From NCBI RefSeq assembly GCF_003058325.1, contig NZ_CP028843.1, positions 6,367,001 to 6,431,000 of the forward strand: a DNA stretch of 64,000 bases, written 5' to 3'. Below are positions 44,747-55,153 of the stretch, in pieces. The notes beneath the pieces are model-generated. The model saw only the letters and a list, made by a program, of their open reading frames with translations, was not told where the DNA came from and searched no databases. Position numbers and translations under genes: made by a program. This DNA is from Methylobacterium currus (lineage in GTDB: Bacteria; Pseudomonadota; Alphaproteobacteria; Rhizobiales; Beijerinckiaceae). Position 1 is the first letter of the stretch. Every line of letters begins with the position of its first letter.

Positions 44747-44828
44747 TTGGGGGATCTGAGGACAGAGACACCTTATCCGACGCCGCGCCCGCGCGACCTG
44801 TTTCCCGGGCGAACCAGGATTCCAGACC

Positions 44829-46433
44829 ATGACCGACCAGGCTGCCCGCTCCGCCATGTCCACCGCCATGTCCACTGCTGCCTCCGCCGAGCGCGTGCTG
44901 ATCTTCGACACCACCCTGCGCGACGGCGAGCAATGCCCCGGCGCCACGATGACGCTGGAGGAGAAGCTGGCGGTGGCCGAGATGCTCGACACGATGGGTG
45001 TCGACATCATCGAGGCCGGCTTCCCGATCGCCTCCAACGGCGATTTCGAGGCGGTGGCGGAGATCGCCCGCCGCTCCAAGTCGGCGGTGATCGCGGGCCT
45101 CGCCCGGGCGATCCCGGCCGACATCGCGCGGGCCGGCGAGGCGGTGAAATTTGCCAAGCGCGGGCGCATCCACACCTTCGTGTCGACCTCGCCGATCCAT
45201 CTGGCCCACCAGATGCGCAAGACCGAGGACGAGGTCCTGGAGATCATCCTGAAGACGGTGGCCCAGGCCCGCGACCTCGTCGAGGACGTCGAGTGGTCGG
45301 CCATGGACGCGACCCGCACGCCGATCGATTACCTGTGCCGCTGCGTGGAGGCAGCGATCCGGGTGGGCGCCACCACGATCAACCTGCCCGACACGGTCGG
45401 CTACGCCACGCCCGAGGAATACCGGGCGATGTTCCGCGCCGTGCGCGAGCGGGTGCCGAACGCCGACAAGGCGGTCTTCTCGGTCCACTGCCACAACGAC
45501 TTGGGGCTGGCGGTGGCGAACTCGCTCGCCGGCATCGAGGGCGGCGCGCGCCAGATCGAGTGCACCATCAACGGCATCGGCGAGCGGGCCGGCAACGCGG
45601 CGCTGGAGGAGATCGTGATGGCGATCAAGACCCGCGCCGACGTGCTGCCCTATGCGACCGGCATCGACACCACCCAGCTCGTGCGTGCCTCGAAGCTGGT
45701 GGCCGGCGCCACCCACTTCCCGGTGCAGTACAACAAGGCGATCGTCGGCCGGAACGCCTTCGCCCACGAGAGCGGCATCCACCAGGACGGGATGCTGAAG
45801 AACCAGACCACCTACGAGATCATGACGCCGGAATCGGTCGGCGTGCACAAGACCTCGCTGGTGATGGGCAAGCATTCGGGCCGGGCCGCCTTCCGCTCCA
45901 AGCTCGACGACATGGGCTATCGCCTGTCCGACAACCAGTTCCAGGACGCGTTCGAGCGGTTCAAGGCGCTGGCCGACCGCAAGAAGCATGTCTACGACGA
46001 GGACATCGAGGCCCTCGTCGACGAGAACCTGGCCACTGCCCACGACCGCATCCGGCTGGTCTCGCTGACCGTGGTCGCCGGCACCCGCGGCCCGCAGCGG
46101 GCGACCATGAAGCTCGCCATCGAGGACCGCATCGTCACCGAGGAGGTCGACGGCAACGGCCCGGTCGACGCGGTGTTCAACGCCATCCAGGCCCTGGTGC
46201 CGCACGAGGCCGCCCTGGAGCTCTACGACGTCCACGCGGTGACGGGCGGCAGCGACGCCCAGGCCGAGGTCTCGGTGCGCCTGCGCCAGGACGACCGCAT
46301 CGTCACCGCCCGCGGCGCCGACCCGGACACCCTGGTCGCCTCGGCCAAGGCCTATCTCGCCGCGCTGAACAAGCTGATGGCCGGCGCCAGCCGCCTGCAC
46401 GCCCAGCACGCCCAGCACGCTGCCGCCGAGTAG
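44829..46433 (+). CDS. leuA: 2-isopropylmalate synthase
   Basis: 534 residues. Catalyses acetyl-CoA plus 2-ketoisovalerate to 2-isopropylmalate, the first committed step of leucine synthesis. The TIM barrel has [17 protein letters not shown] (about residues 26-42) and the metal-binding HxH in [31 protein letters not shown] and [13 protein letters not shown] also match. The C-terminal LeuA dimer/allosteric domain (about 400-520) would bind leucine for feedback inhibition. Start ATG 44829 is the first fitting start; a run MSTAMSTA gives alternatives. Transcription is probably controlled by the upstream leader peptide. Other leu genes are not in the window. Confidence 0.95.
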   Translation: MTDQAARSAMSTAMSTAASAERVLIFDTTLRDGEQCPGATMTLEEKLAVAEMLDTMGVDIIEAGFPIASNGDFEAVAEIARRSKSAVIAGLARAIPADIARAGEAVKFAKRGRIHTFVSTSPIHLAHQMRKTEDEVLEIILKTVAQARDLVEDVEWSAMDATRTPIDYLCRCVEAAIRVGATTINLPDTVGYATPEEYRAMFRAVRERVPNADKAVFSVHCHNDLGLAVANSLAGIEGGARQIECTINGIGERAGNAALEEIVMAIKTRADVLPYATGIDTTQLVRASKLVAGATHFPVQYNKAIVGRNAFAHESGIHQDGMLKNQTTYEIMTPESVGVHKTSLVMGKHSGRAAFRSKLDDMGYRLSDNQFQDAFERFKALADRKKHVYDEDIEALVDENLATAHDRIRLVSLTVVAGTRGPQRATMKLAIEDRIVTEEVDGNGPVDAVFNAIQALVPHEAALELYDVHAVTGGSDAQAEVSVRLRQDDRIVTARGADPDTLVASAKAYLAALNKLMAGASRLHAQHAQHAAAE

Positions 46434-46573
46434 ACCGGACCCCGTCGGGAGCCAGCCGGCAAAAAATCGACGGGTCGGCGGGATCGGGGCTGGACAGCCC
46501 GCCGCCGGCCCATTAAACGACCCTCACCGCCGGGGCGGTTTGGTGGCTTCCCCGGTGGCGCTCTTGTGAGCGC

Positions 46574-46649
<76 letters not shown>

Positions 46650-46656
46650 AAAGTCC

Positions 46657-46679
46657 CAAGTTACTCTCGTGGTAACTTG
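46657..46679 (+). other. Hairpin in the spacer between the tRNA genes
   Basis: CAAGTTAC and GTAACTTG form a perfect 8-bp stem with a 7-nt loop, 8 nt after the first tRNA. It could be a processing or weak termination signal; no U-run follows. Confidence 0.5.
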
Positions 46680-46680
46680 A

Positions 46681-47589
<909 letters not shown>

Positions 47590-47725
47590 CCGCCCTGAAG
47601 CGGTCTTGTCCTGCCTCGCCCGCGATCCGTATCCCGGTGGGCGCTTCGTCCGTCGCTGTCCGCAGAGACCAATCCTCGCCGCGCCCCCGGATGCGGAGCG
47701 TCCGGCTCTCGGCTATCGTGGCGCC

Positions 47726-48355
47726 ATGACCGGATGCGCCGATTCCCGCTCCCGCCGCCGCCTCGCGGCCTGCCTCGTCCTCGGCTTCTGCGCCCTCAGG
47801 CCGGATCCCGGCGCGGCGCAGGGCCTCGTCGGCTTCGGATTCCTGCCCGTCTTCGCCTGGCCCAAAAACCTCGAGGAGGGCCCTGGTGGGGACGGGCGCT
47901 GGTCCGGCTCCTATGCCCGGCTCTCGACCGGGTTCGAGGCGGTGTCGTCGCGGCATTTCGGCAGCTATGCCGGGCCGACCATCGGCGTCGAGGGCGGGCG
48001 GCTGTGGCGGGAGGGCCGGTTCGTCTACGGCATCTCCGGCGGGTTCGACTACCTCGCGGCGACCTCCGGCGGCCTGACGCCGGGCTTCGGGGCCTTGAGC
48101 TACACCCGCGACTTCGCCGGTGCGGTGCAGGTGAAGGTCGGCACGCTCCTGACGCCGGAGGTGCTGCTCTACGCGCGCGCCGGCGCGGCGGCGGTCCACG
48201 GCACGGTCAGGGCCGGGGCGACACCGGGCTCGGCCCCGTTCTCGCGCGACGACATCGCAATCCTGCCGAACGCGCATGTCGGGGTCGAATGGGCGATCAC
48301 CGACCGGCTGTCGGTCGCCGTCGAGGCCGGCGTGGTCGGCGGCGGCCTGCGCTGA
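47726..48355 (+). CDS. Exported protein, probable outer-membrane beta-barrel
   Basis: 209 residues with an N-terminal signal (RRRLAACLVLGFCALR, cleavage near GAAQG). The mature part alternates hydrophobic and polar residues in strand-like stretches (SYAGPTIGVEGGRLW, FVYGISGGFDYLAA, VLLYARAGAAAVHG, NAHVGVEWAITDRLSVAVEA), as in small Omp25/Omp31-type porins of Rhizobiales. The terminal residue is Arg rather than the usual aromatic, which weakens the barrel assignment. Alternatively it is a periplasmic protein of unknown role. Confidence 0.7.
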   Translation: MTGCADSRSRRRLAACLVLGFCALRPDPGAAQGLVGFGFLPVFAWPKNLEEGPGGDGRWSGSYARLSTGFEAVSSRHFGSYAGPTIGVEGGRLWREGRFVYGISGGFDYLAATSGGLTPGFGALSYTRDFAGAVQVKVGTLLTPEVLLYARAGAAAVHGTVRAGATPGSAPFSRDDIAILPNAHVGVEWAITDRLSVAVEAGVVGGGLR

Positions 48356-48827
48356 GCGCAGCGCGGCAACAGTCGTTCATGCAACACAACATGTCGCATC
48401 GAAGCGGAAACGCGCCCGGCAACACTTCCATCAAAAAATTATTTCGCATCGACGTAGAACTCCGATCTTCGAAGCGGTCACCTGGCAACATCACGGAGAT
48501 AGGGCGTATCCCGATCGCAAGATCGTCCGGCTCTCCTCTTTAAAGAACGGGCTTTTTGCTCGGCAGCCGGCCCAATATGCCGCAAAATTGCCTGGCTTGT
48601 GCACGCATTTTGTCTCGCGAACGGCTCCGCTTGAGCCGTGAGCGCCGGCGGGATGGGACCATGGTCCCCCGTCGCGTCGGCTCGGGCTGACCTGCGTCCT
48701 TCGGGGCGCCGGCGCAGGCATGGGAGATCCGCATGATCCCTGACCGGACGATGCCCCGCGCATCCCCGACCGACCGGGCCGCTCCGTCGGATGCATGCCC
48801 GCGCAGGACCCCGCACTGAGGGCTCCG
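48356..48827. other. 472-bp intergenic region
   Basis: It contains an AT-rich patch at about 48430-48450 and the stem CGGCTC-CGCTT-GAGCCG at about 48624-48640. No gene is convincing. It probably supplies the promoter for the sulfotransferase-like gene. Confidence 0.4.
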
Positions 48828-49928
48828 ATGCGCCGCGCCATCCTCCATATCGGCACGCCGCGCACCGGCACGTCGTCGCTGCAGATGCTGCTGCATACCC
48901 GCCGGGACGACCTGCACCGGGCGGGCATCCTCTACCCCGCGCTGACACCGGCCTCGGCTGCCGATCCGCATGTCAGCCACCAGCATCTCGGCGAGACCCT
49001 GGACGGGCGCCGGCCGCGGCGGGAGCGGGGCGAGCTCCTCGACCGCCTCGACCGGACGCTGGCCGAGAGCCGGGACGACGTCGCCGTCCTCTCCTACGAG
49101 AGCCTGTGCCTGCTGCCGCCCTGGCACCGGGCGCCGAAGCTCCTCTGCGGTCTGTTCGAGCGCCGCGGCTTCCGGCCCGAGATCCTGATGACGGTGCGCC
49201 CGCAGGCGGCCTACCTGCAATCGCAATATACCTGGCGGATCCAGTTCCTGCGCGAGGCCCAGGCCTTCAGGGTGTCGTTCGAGACCGAGTTGCGGGCGCG
49301 GCGGTTCGATTACTGGCGCGGCCTGCGGAGCTGGGCGCGGGAAGCGGCGTGGCGGGTGCATCTCGTGCCGGTCCAGGACCGGCGATCGCCGGCCCCACTC
49401 ATCGCGCGGATCGCGGTCGAGCTCGGGCTGGCCGACCGCCTGCTGCCGCTCCTGACGCCCGCCGACCTCGCCTATCGCACCAACGAGAGCCTCGGTCCCG
49501 TCGGCGTCGAGGTGTCGCGCCGCCTGCGGGCGGACGGCGCCGGCGGCCCGCAGGGGCTCGCCCGCGCGGTGACCGCCCGCATCGATGCCCTGGCGCAGGC
49601 GCGCGGCCTCGATGCCGAGCCGTTCCGCGCCCTCGACCGGGCGATGACCGCGCGCGTCGCCGAGGTCTACGACCGGCTCAACGACGCCCTCGCCCGCCGG
49701 GTCTGGGGCACCGGCTGGAACACCCGCGTCGCCGAGCCGCCGCACCGGGCGGTGAACGAGCTGGCGCGGCTCGGACCCGGCAGCGACCAGGAGAGCCAGG
49801 TCGCGGAGATCCTCGGGACGATCCGGGAGGAGTTCGGCGGCCGGCTTCCGGCGGGACCGCCGGGGCTGCGCGGACGCTTCGGAGCGGCGGCGTGCCGGCT
49901 CGTGCATGCGGCCAGACGAATCCTGTGA
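48828..49928 (+). CDS. Sulfotransferase-like P-loop protein
   Basis: 366 residues. The N-terminus RRAILHIGTPRTGTSSLQML matches the 5'-phosphosulphate-binding loop of sulfotransferases (TxRTGTTxLQ). A second shared feature is the EILMTVRPQAAYLQSQYTW segment, resembling the 3'-phosphate-binding region (xxxRxPxxxxxSxY). Many bacterial relatives are uncharacterised and modify surface glycans. ATG 48828 has GAGGG 5 nt upstream; an earlier in-frame ATG at 48795 lacks one. No glycan genes adjoin it, so the acceptor is unknown. Confidence 0.75.
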   Translation: MRRAILHIGTPRTGTSSLQMLLHTRRDDLHRAGILYPALTPASAADPHVSHQHLGETLDGRRPRRERGELLDRLDRTLAESRDDVAVLSYESLCLLPPWHRAPKLLCGLFERRGFRPEILMTVRPQAAYLQSQYTWRIQFLREAQAFRVSFETELRARRFDYWRGLRSWAREAAWRVHLVPVQDRRSPAPLIARIAVELGLADRLLPLLTPADLAYRTNESLGPVGVEVSRRLRADGAGGPQGLARAVTARIDALAQARGLDAEPFRALDRAMTARVAEVYDRLNDALARRVWGTGWNTRVAEPPHRAVNELARLGPGSDQESQVAEILGTIREEFGGRLPAGPPGLRGRFGAAACRLVHAARRIL

Positions 49929-49959
49929 GGAGGAATCCCGTGATCGGGCGCCTCCGTGC

Positions 49960-51159
49960 CTATGCCACCGCCAGCCCCCGCCCCGACCGCGCCCGCAGCA
50001 GCCCGAGGCCGGTCAGGCTCACCACCAGGATCGCCGCCGCGTAGAGATCGGCCGTCGCCGCGTAGCCGAGGGCGCGGGCGAGGAAGCCGGCGCCGACCGC
50101 CGGCAGGCTGAAGGCGAGGTAGCTCTGGACGTAGAAGGCGGCGAGCAGCCCGGCGCGTTCGTCGGGCTCGGCGAGCGGCATGATCGTGCCGAGGCAGCCG
50201 AGGAAGCTGGTGCCGAAGCCGCAGCCGGTGACCAGGGTGGCGAAGATCAGCACCGGTACGCTCGCCGCGTGGATGCCGCCGACGACCCCGACGACGCCGA
50301 GAGCGGTGGTGAGGACCCCGAAGGTCAGGTTCTCCCGCGGCGGCGCCGTGCGGCGCAGCAGGACGGTGACAGCGCCCGCCACCATCAGGGCGGTGACGAC
50401 GGCGCCGCCGGTGAGCGGCGCGCGGCTGCCGGTGGCCGCCGCGACCACCGAGGGCATCAGCGACAGGTAGAAGCCGCCGAGCGTCCAGTTGGCGATGTTG
50501 ATCGGCGTCACCAGGGCGAGCGGCCGCCGGATCCGGGGCGGGACGGCCATGCGGGGCTTCAGGGACGCGAGCGCCCCCGGCCGCCGTGCGGCACTCTCGG
50601 GAATCAGCCAGATCGCCAGCGCCAGCCCGGCGAAGGTGCAGAGAAGGAGGCCGTAGACGAGGTGCAGCGGCAGCGGCGCATATTGAATCAGCGCGCTGGT
50701 GCCCAGCGCCCCGACGCCCATGCCGGCGAGCGGTGCCACCGCATTGACGATCGGCCCGCGGGCGCGGCCGACATCGACGAGGGCGGCGCCCAGGGAGGCG
50801 GCGGCGATGCCGGTGGCGAATCCCTGGACGATCCGGGCGACGACGAGCCAGCCGGGCCCGTTTCCGACCAGGAGGAACAGGCCCATCGCCGCGGCCTCGA
50901 GCCACAACGCCCCGGCGATCACCGGCCGGCGCCCGAGATGGTCGGAGAGCGAGCCGGCGACGAGCAGCGCCTTGAGCAGGGCCACCGCATAGACCGCGAA
51001 GACCAGGGTGACGAAGACCGGCGAGAGGGCCAGCGTCTCCTGGTAGATCCGGTAGAGCGGCGTCGGTGCCGCCGCGGCGGCGAAGAACGCCCCGAGCGTC
51101 ACGGCGTGGACGACGAGCGGGTCGACCCGCCGGGATCCTTGACCTGTGCGCATCGTCAT
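49960..51159 (-). CDS. MFS transporter (drug-efflux type)
   Basis: 399 residues, twelve membrane segments. The loop 2-3 motif is GSLSDHLGRRPVIAGALWLE, and helix 4 contains RIVQGFATGIAAASLGAAL. The protein begins near an APTPLYRIYQ motif common in a clade of MFS exporters controlled by TetR-family repressors. It is divergent from a TetR-type gene with two palindromic operators between them, so expression is probably induced by a TetR ligand. ATG 51153 is an alternative start; a longer frame to 51321 crosses the operators and is not credible. Confidence 0.9.
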   Translation of the reverse strand: MTMRTGQGSRRVDPLVVHAVTLGAFFAAAAAPTPLYRIYQETLALSPVFVTLVFAVYAVALLKALLVAGSLSDHLGRRPVIAGALWLEAAAMGLFLLVGNGPGWLVVARIVQGFATGIAAASLGAALVDVGRARGPIVNAVAPLAGMGVGALGTSALIQYAPLPLHLVYGLLLCTFAGLALAIWLIPESAARRPGALASLKPRMAVPPRIRRPLALVTPINIANWTLGGFYLSLMPSVVAAATGSRAPLTGGAVVTALMVAGAVTVLLRRTAPPRENLTFGVLTTALGVVGVVGGIHAASVPVLIFATLVTGCGFGTSFLGCLGTIMPLAEPDERAGLLAAFYVQSYLAFSLPAVGAGFLARALGYAATADLYAAAILVVSLTGLGLLRARSGRGLAVA

Positions 51160-51168
51160 GCCCCTAAA

Positions 51169-51225
51169 GCAAATCCGTTGCGTTAAGGATCTAGCGCCAC
51201 GGCGTGCTAAAAGCAAATTCTTTGC
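51169..51225. promoter_or_regulatory. Two palindromic operators in the MFS/TetR divergent promoter
   Basis: GCAAATTCTTTGC (51213-51225) is a perfect palindrome apart from its three central bases, GCAAA-N3-TTTGC. GCAAATCCGTTGC (51169-51181) is the same site with one mismatch. Both are followed by GTT and preceded by AAA, so the shared unit is about AAAGCAAATNCNTTGCGTT. The centres are 44 bp apart. They are the likely binding sites of the adjacent TetR-type protein. Confidence 0.75.
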
Positions 51226-51245
51226 GTTTGGAAGGCGAGGCAGCG

Positions 51246-51803
51246 ATGGCGGAGAGGGAGGGAGGGCCGCGTCCGGGCGGGCGCAGCGCGCGGGTCCAGG
51301 CTTCGGTGCATCGCGCCACACGGGATCTCCTCGCCCGGCTCGACCGCGCCGAGGTGACGATCCCGCTGATCGCCGCCGAGGCCGGCGTCACGCCCTCGAC
51401 GATCTACCGGCGCTGGGGCGAGCTGAACGAGCTTCTGGCCGACGTCGCGGTCGAGCGGCTTCGGCCGGACATGGTGCCGGTCGAGACGGGCAGCGGAATC
51501 GGCGACCTCCTGGCCTGGGCCGAGCAATATGCCGAGGAGATGGCCTCCAGCCTCGGCCGCGAGATGATCCGCGACGTGCTGGCGGCCGAGGGCGAGGCTG
51601 GCCCGCGGCGCTGCTGCGGCTATGTCAGGCAGCAGATCGCCGCCATCGCGGAGCGCGCCGCATCCCGCAACGAGGCGTTTCCGGACATCGACACGATTCT
51701 CGACCGGGTCGTCGCGCCGATCGTCTACCGCATCCTGTTCGACGAGGCGCTGGGGGCGGAGCGGGTGGGAGGGCTGGTGGAGGCGGCGTTCGTGGCCGCC
51801 TGA
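51246..51803 (+). CDS. TetR/AcrR family transcriptional regulator
   Basis: 185 residues. The N-terminal helix-turn-helix is recognisable in VTIPLIAAEAGVTPSTIYRRWG (about residues 37-58), followed by LNELLADVAVERL. The C-terminal ligand domain is less conserved, resembling TetR_C_16-type proteins. It is divergent from an MFS exporter gene, and two shared palindromes lie between the two; repression of both genes with relief by an exported compound is the probable scheme. ATG 51246 lies past the operators; an upstream in-frame ATG at 51204 would overlap operator 2 and is less likely. Confidence 0.88.
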   Translation: MAEREGGPRPGGRSARVQASVHRATRDLLARLDRAEVTIPLIAAEAGVTPSTIYRRWGELNELLADVAVERLRPDMVPVETGSGIGDLLAWAEQYAEEMASSLGREMIRDVLAAEGEAGPRRCCGYVRQQIAAIAERAASRNEAFPDIDTILDRVVAPIVYRILFDEALGAERVGGLVEAAFVAA

Positions 51804-51870
51804 CGGATCCGGCGCAAGGTCCGCTCCCACCGTGAGCCGCAGGGCAGTCAGATGAAAGAACAGGCTCGGG

Positions 51871-51905
51871 TTCTCTCCTCTCCCCGCCCGCGGGGGAGGA
51901 GGAAA
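51871..51905. repeat. Dispersed palindromic repeat, imperfect copy
   Basis: Left arm TCTCTCCTCTCCCCGC (51872-51887) is identical to that at 35716; the right arm has three mismatches. It lies between the TetR-type gene and the cytochrome b561 gene. Confidence 0.75.
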
Positions 51906-51947
51906 CCCGCGTTTGGCGCCGCCGGATCAGATCAGGCCGAACTCGCC

Positions 51948-52508
51948 TCAACCCCCGGCCACCCGCCGCGGCCACATCCGCCCCACCACCTCGTCGCGGC
52001 GGATCCAGGCGTGCCAGGCGACCGCCAGCAGGTGCAGGCCGAGCAGGATCCCGAAGCCCCAGGCGATCCAGTAATGGGCGCCGTAGCCCGCCTGCGACAG
52101 CGCCTTGTCGACCGGGACGAGGCGCGGGAAGGAAAAAACCCCGAACCAGGGCAGGCCGTAGCCGCCCGCCGCCGAGTAGACGTAGCCGCTGACGGGCAGG
52201 AGCACCATCAGGGCGTAGAGCGTCAGATGCGCCAGGGTCGCGGCGAGATGGGCGCTCCGGGAGGGGGCTGAGCGGTAGGCCGGCTCGCCGGCGACGAGCC
52301 GGTAGACGAAGCGCAGGGGCAGGAGCAGCAGCACCGTCAGGCCGAGCGACTTGTGGATGTCGAGCAGCTCGCGCCGCGGCGAGGTGCCGGGCACCTGCCA
52401 GGCGGCGTAGATGCCGAGGCCGAGCGCGATGACGATCAGGGCCGCCATCAGCCAGTGGAAGCCGCGCTGGAGGCGGTCATAATGAAAACCCTGGCCGGAC
52501 CGGGACAT
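51948..52508 (-). CDS. Cytochrome b561 (CybB-type)
   Basis: 186 residues with four membrane helices. Haem-ligand histidines are visible in RGFHWLMAALIVIALGLGIY, DIHKSLGLTVLLLLPLRF, and LGLHLLAVAWHAWIRRDE, the pattern of the bacterial CybB family that transfers electrons from ubiquinol, including to superoxide. ATG 52508 fits the family length. It is divergent from radA; the leftmost end abuts a palindromic repeat. Confidence 0.9.
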   Translation of the reverse strand: MSRSGQGFHYDRLQRGFHWLMAALIVIALGLGIYAAWQVPGTSPRRELLDIHKSLGLTVLLLLPLRFVYRLVAGEPAYRSAPSRSAHLAATLAHLTLYALMVLLPVSGYVYSAAGGYGLPWFGVFSFPRLVPVDKALSQAGYGAHYWIAWGFGILLGLHLLAVAWHAWIRRDEVVGRMWPRRVAGG

Positions 52509-52687
52509 CGGGCAAGCGTCCTTCGCTGAGGAGAGGCCCGAGCTGTCGCCGCGGATTGGGACGCGAGCGCGGCAGGTTCGTTTCGGAACCGTCGCGGGGC
52601 GCGGTTGCAACCGTGTCCCCCTCGGGACATATCAGGAACACGGGAGGCTGCCGGCGCGCGGCCACCCCTCTCGGAGATCCGCCGCCG

Positions 52688-54142
52688 ATGGCGAAGAACC
52701 ACCAGACCTTCGCCTGCCAGTCCTGCGGCGCGGTCTACAACCGCTGGCGCGGGCGCTGCGAGGCCTGCAACGGCTGGAACACGATCGTCGAGGAGACCGG
52801 CGCGGCGAGCCCCGTCTCCGGCCCGGTCGCGACGCGGCCGAGCCGGGCCCGGGGCCGGATCTTTCCACTCGAAGGGCTAACGGGCGAGGTCAAGGAGGCG
52901 CCGCGCACCTCGTCCGGCATCGCCGAGCTCGACCGGGTGACCGGCGGCGGCTTCGTGCGCGGCTCGGTGATCCTGCTCGGGGGCGATCCCGGGATCGGCA
53001 AGTCGACGCTGCTGATGCAGGCCTCCGCCGCCCTGGCGAAGCGGGGCGAGCGCGTCGCCTACATCTCGGGCGAGGAGGCGGTGGGCCAGGTGCGCCTGCG
53101 GGCCGAGCGGCTCGGCCTGTCGGGCGCCCCCGTGGAGCTTGCCGCCGAGACCAATGTCGAGGACATCATCGCCACCCTGAGCCAGGGCCGTCCGCCGGCG
53201 CTCGCGATCATCGATTCGATCCAGACGATGTGGACCGAGACGGTGGAATCGGCCCCCGGCACGGTGACGCAGGTCCGCGGCTCGGCCCAGAGCCTGATCC
53301 GCTTCGCCAAGACCTCCGGCACCGCCGTCATCCTGGTCGGTCACGTCACCAAGGACGGGCAGATCGCCGGCCCCCGCGTGGTCGAGCACATGGTCGACGC
53401 GGTGGCCTCGTTCGAGGGCGACCAGGGCCACCATTTCCGCATCCTGCGCGCGGTGAAGAACCGTTTCGGCCCGACCGACGAGATCGGGGTGTTCGAGATG
53501 ACCGACGGGGGCCTCTCGGAGGTGCCGAACCCCTCGGCCCTGTTCCTCGCCGGGCGCGACCTCGCGGCGCCGGGCACCGCGGTCTTCGCCGGGATGGAGG
53601 GCACGCGGCCCCTCCTCGTCGAGATCCAGGCCCTGGTGGCGCCCTCGGCGCTGGGCATGCCGCGCCGCGCCGTGGTCGGCTGGGATCCCAACCGCCTGTC
53701 GATGGTGCTGGCGGTGCTGGAGGCCCATGGCGGCATCCGGCTCGGGGGGCACGACGTCTACCTCAACGTGGCCGGGGGCCTGCGCATCAGCGAGCCCGCC
53801 GCCGACCTCGCGGTGGCGGCGGCCCTGGTCTCCTCGCTCTCGGGCGCGGCGCTCCCGTCGGACGCGGTGTATTTCGGCGAGGTCGGCCTGTCGGGGGCGA
53901 TCCGCCCGGTGGCGCAGGCGCCGGCGCGGCTGAAGGAGGCGCAGAAGCTCGGCTTCGCCAAGGCGCTGATGCCCCAAGGTCGAGAAGGAAGCGGCCGCGA
54001 CGGGTCCGAGAAGGGGTTTCCGGCCGAATCCCTGCGCCACATCGCCGATCTGGTGGCGGGTGTCGCCGCCAACGGCAAGCCGGCCCGCGGCGGGCGGCGC
54101 CAACCGCAGCGGATGCCGGCCTACGACGACGAGGACATGTGA
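52688..54142 (+). CDS. radA: DNA repair protein RadA
   Basis: 484 residues. N-terminal four-cysteine zinc finger (Cys10, Cys13, Cys24, Cys27; CQSCGAVYNRWRGRCEAC), RecA-like ATPase with Walker A GGDPGIGKST, the RadA-specific KNRFG motif (RAVKNRFGPTDEIGVF) and a C-terminal Lon-like domain (GGLRISEPAADLAVAAALVS). RadA remodels branched DNA in recombinational repair. A glycine/arginine-rich tail follows. It heads the radA-cvpA-purF run typical of Rhizobiales. ATG 52688 gives the normal length; upstream frame is non-coding. Confidence 0.96.
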   Translation: MAKNHQTFACQSCGAVYNRWRGRCEACNGWNTIVEETGAASPVSGPVATRPSRARGRIFPLEGLTGEVKEAPRTSSGIAELDRVTGGGFVRGSVILLGGDPGIGKSTLLMQASAALAKRGERVAYISGEEAVGQVRLRAERLGLSGAPVELAAETNVEDIIATLSQGRPPALAIIDSIQTMWTETVESAPGTVTQVRGSAQSLIRFAKTSGTAVILVGHVTKDGQIAGPRVVEHMVDAVASFEGDQGHHFRILRAVKNRFGPTDEIGVFEMTDGGLSEVPNPSALFLAGRDLAAPGTAVFAGMEGTRPLLVEIQALVAPSALGMPRRAVVGWDPNRLSMVLAVLEAHGGIRLGGHDVYLNVAGGLRISEPAADLAVAAALVSSLSGAALPSDAVYFGEVGLSGAIRPVAQAPARLKEAQKLGFAKALMPQGREGSGRDGSEKGFPAESLRHIADLVAGVAANGKPARGGRRQPQRMPAYDDEDM

Positions 54143-54270
54143 GCCGCCGGCTTGTCAGCGCACGGGCGACGGCGAGGGTGACGGATCACATCCGGCAGCG
54201 TATACAACCCCGGCGGTCAGGGCAGCCGCGATCCCGAGGCAACGCAACAGCCCCCGAACCGTTCCTGCCG

Positions 54271-54864
54271 ATGCCGTTCTCCGTTCTCGATCTCGTCGTG
54301 CTGGGTGTCGTCGTCATCTCCGCGTTGCTCGCGGCGGTGCGGGGCTTCACCCGCGAGGTGCTGGCGATCGTGGCCTGGGTCGCGGCGGCCGGCCTCGCCT
54401 GGTACCTGCACCCGCTGCTGCTGCCGACCGTGAAGCAGCACGTCTCCAGCGACACCGTCTCGCTGGTGGTCTCGATCGCCGCGATCTTCCTCGTGACCCT
54501 CCTGGTGGTCTCGGTGATCACCGTGAAGATCTCGGATCTGATCCTCGATTCGCGCATCGGCGCGGTCGACCGCAGCCTCGGCCTCGCCTTCGGGGCGGCC
54601 CGCGGCTTCCTGATCTGCGTGATCGGCTGGGTGTTCCTCGCCTGGCTGGTCCAGGGCAAGGTGCCGGACTGGGCCCAGCAGGCCCGCAGCCGCGAGATCC
54701 TGGAGAATAGCGGCCAGAAGCTCGTGGCGATGCTGCCGGACAACCCGGAAGGCCTGCTCAAGCAGTTCCGCAAGCCCAAGCCCGAGACCGATCCCGGCAC
54801 CGATGCCCCGGCGGAGGCCGACGCCCCGCCCCAGCGCCGGACCGACGCCAGCCCGCGCCGCTGA
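54271..54864 (+). CDS. CvpA family inner-membrane protein
   Basis: 197 residues, with four hydrophobic segments beginning MPFSVLDLVVLGVVVISALL and the conserved RGFTREVLAIVAWVAAAGLA. Then come DRSLGLAFGAARGFLICVIG and a charged proline-rich tail. Named for colicin V production in E. coli, its cellular role is unclear; it commonly precedes purF, as here. The gap to radA is 128 bp. An intrinsic-terminator-like hairpin follows. Confidence 0.9.
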   Translation: MPFSVLDLVVLGVVVISALLAAVRGFTREVLAIVAWVAAAGLAWYLHPLLLPTVKQHVSSDTVSLVVSIAAIFLVTLLVVSVITVKISDLILDSRIGAVDRSLGLAFGAARGFLICVIGWVFLAWLVQGKVPDWAQQARSREILENSGQKLVAMLPDNPEGLLKQFRKPKPETDPGTDAPAEADAPPQRRTDASPRR

Positions 54865-54897
54865 CTCGGCCGCACGACGCTCACATCGACCGGCACA

Positions 54898-54921
54898 AGG
54901 GCGCCCGACCGGCGCCCTTTG
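54898..54921 (+). terminator. Hairpin terminator after the cvpA-like gene
   Basis: GGGCGCC (54900-54906) pairs with GGCGCCC (54912-54918) around a 5-nt loop, flanked by AA and TTT (short U-tract). It separates the radA-cvpA transcript from purF. Confidence 0.7.
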
Positions 54922-55153
54922 CATGTGTGATACGCCGCGCAACGCACGTTTGACGCCTTGGTTCCGCCAACGGCAGCGACTACATAGCCGGCGCGAGGCA
55001 AGAATTCGGACGCATCTCGATCGGGCGCGAGGCACGACGCAGGTGGCCCGGGCCCTGCTTCGCTCAAGCGAATCAGGCCCGCGCGCGGATGACCGGTGCG
55101 CGGGGTCGGCGAGGCGAGGCCGTGCGGTGACCGGCCACCAGGGGCTTCTCATC

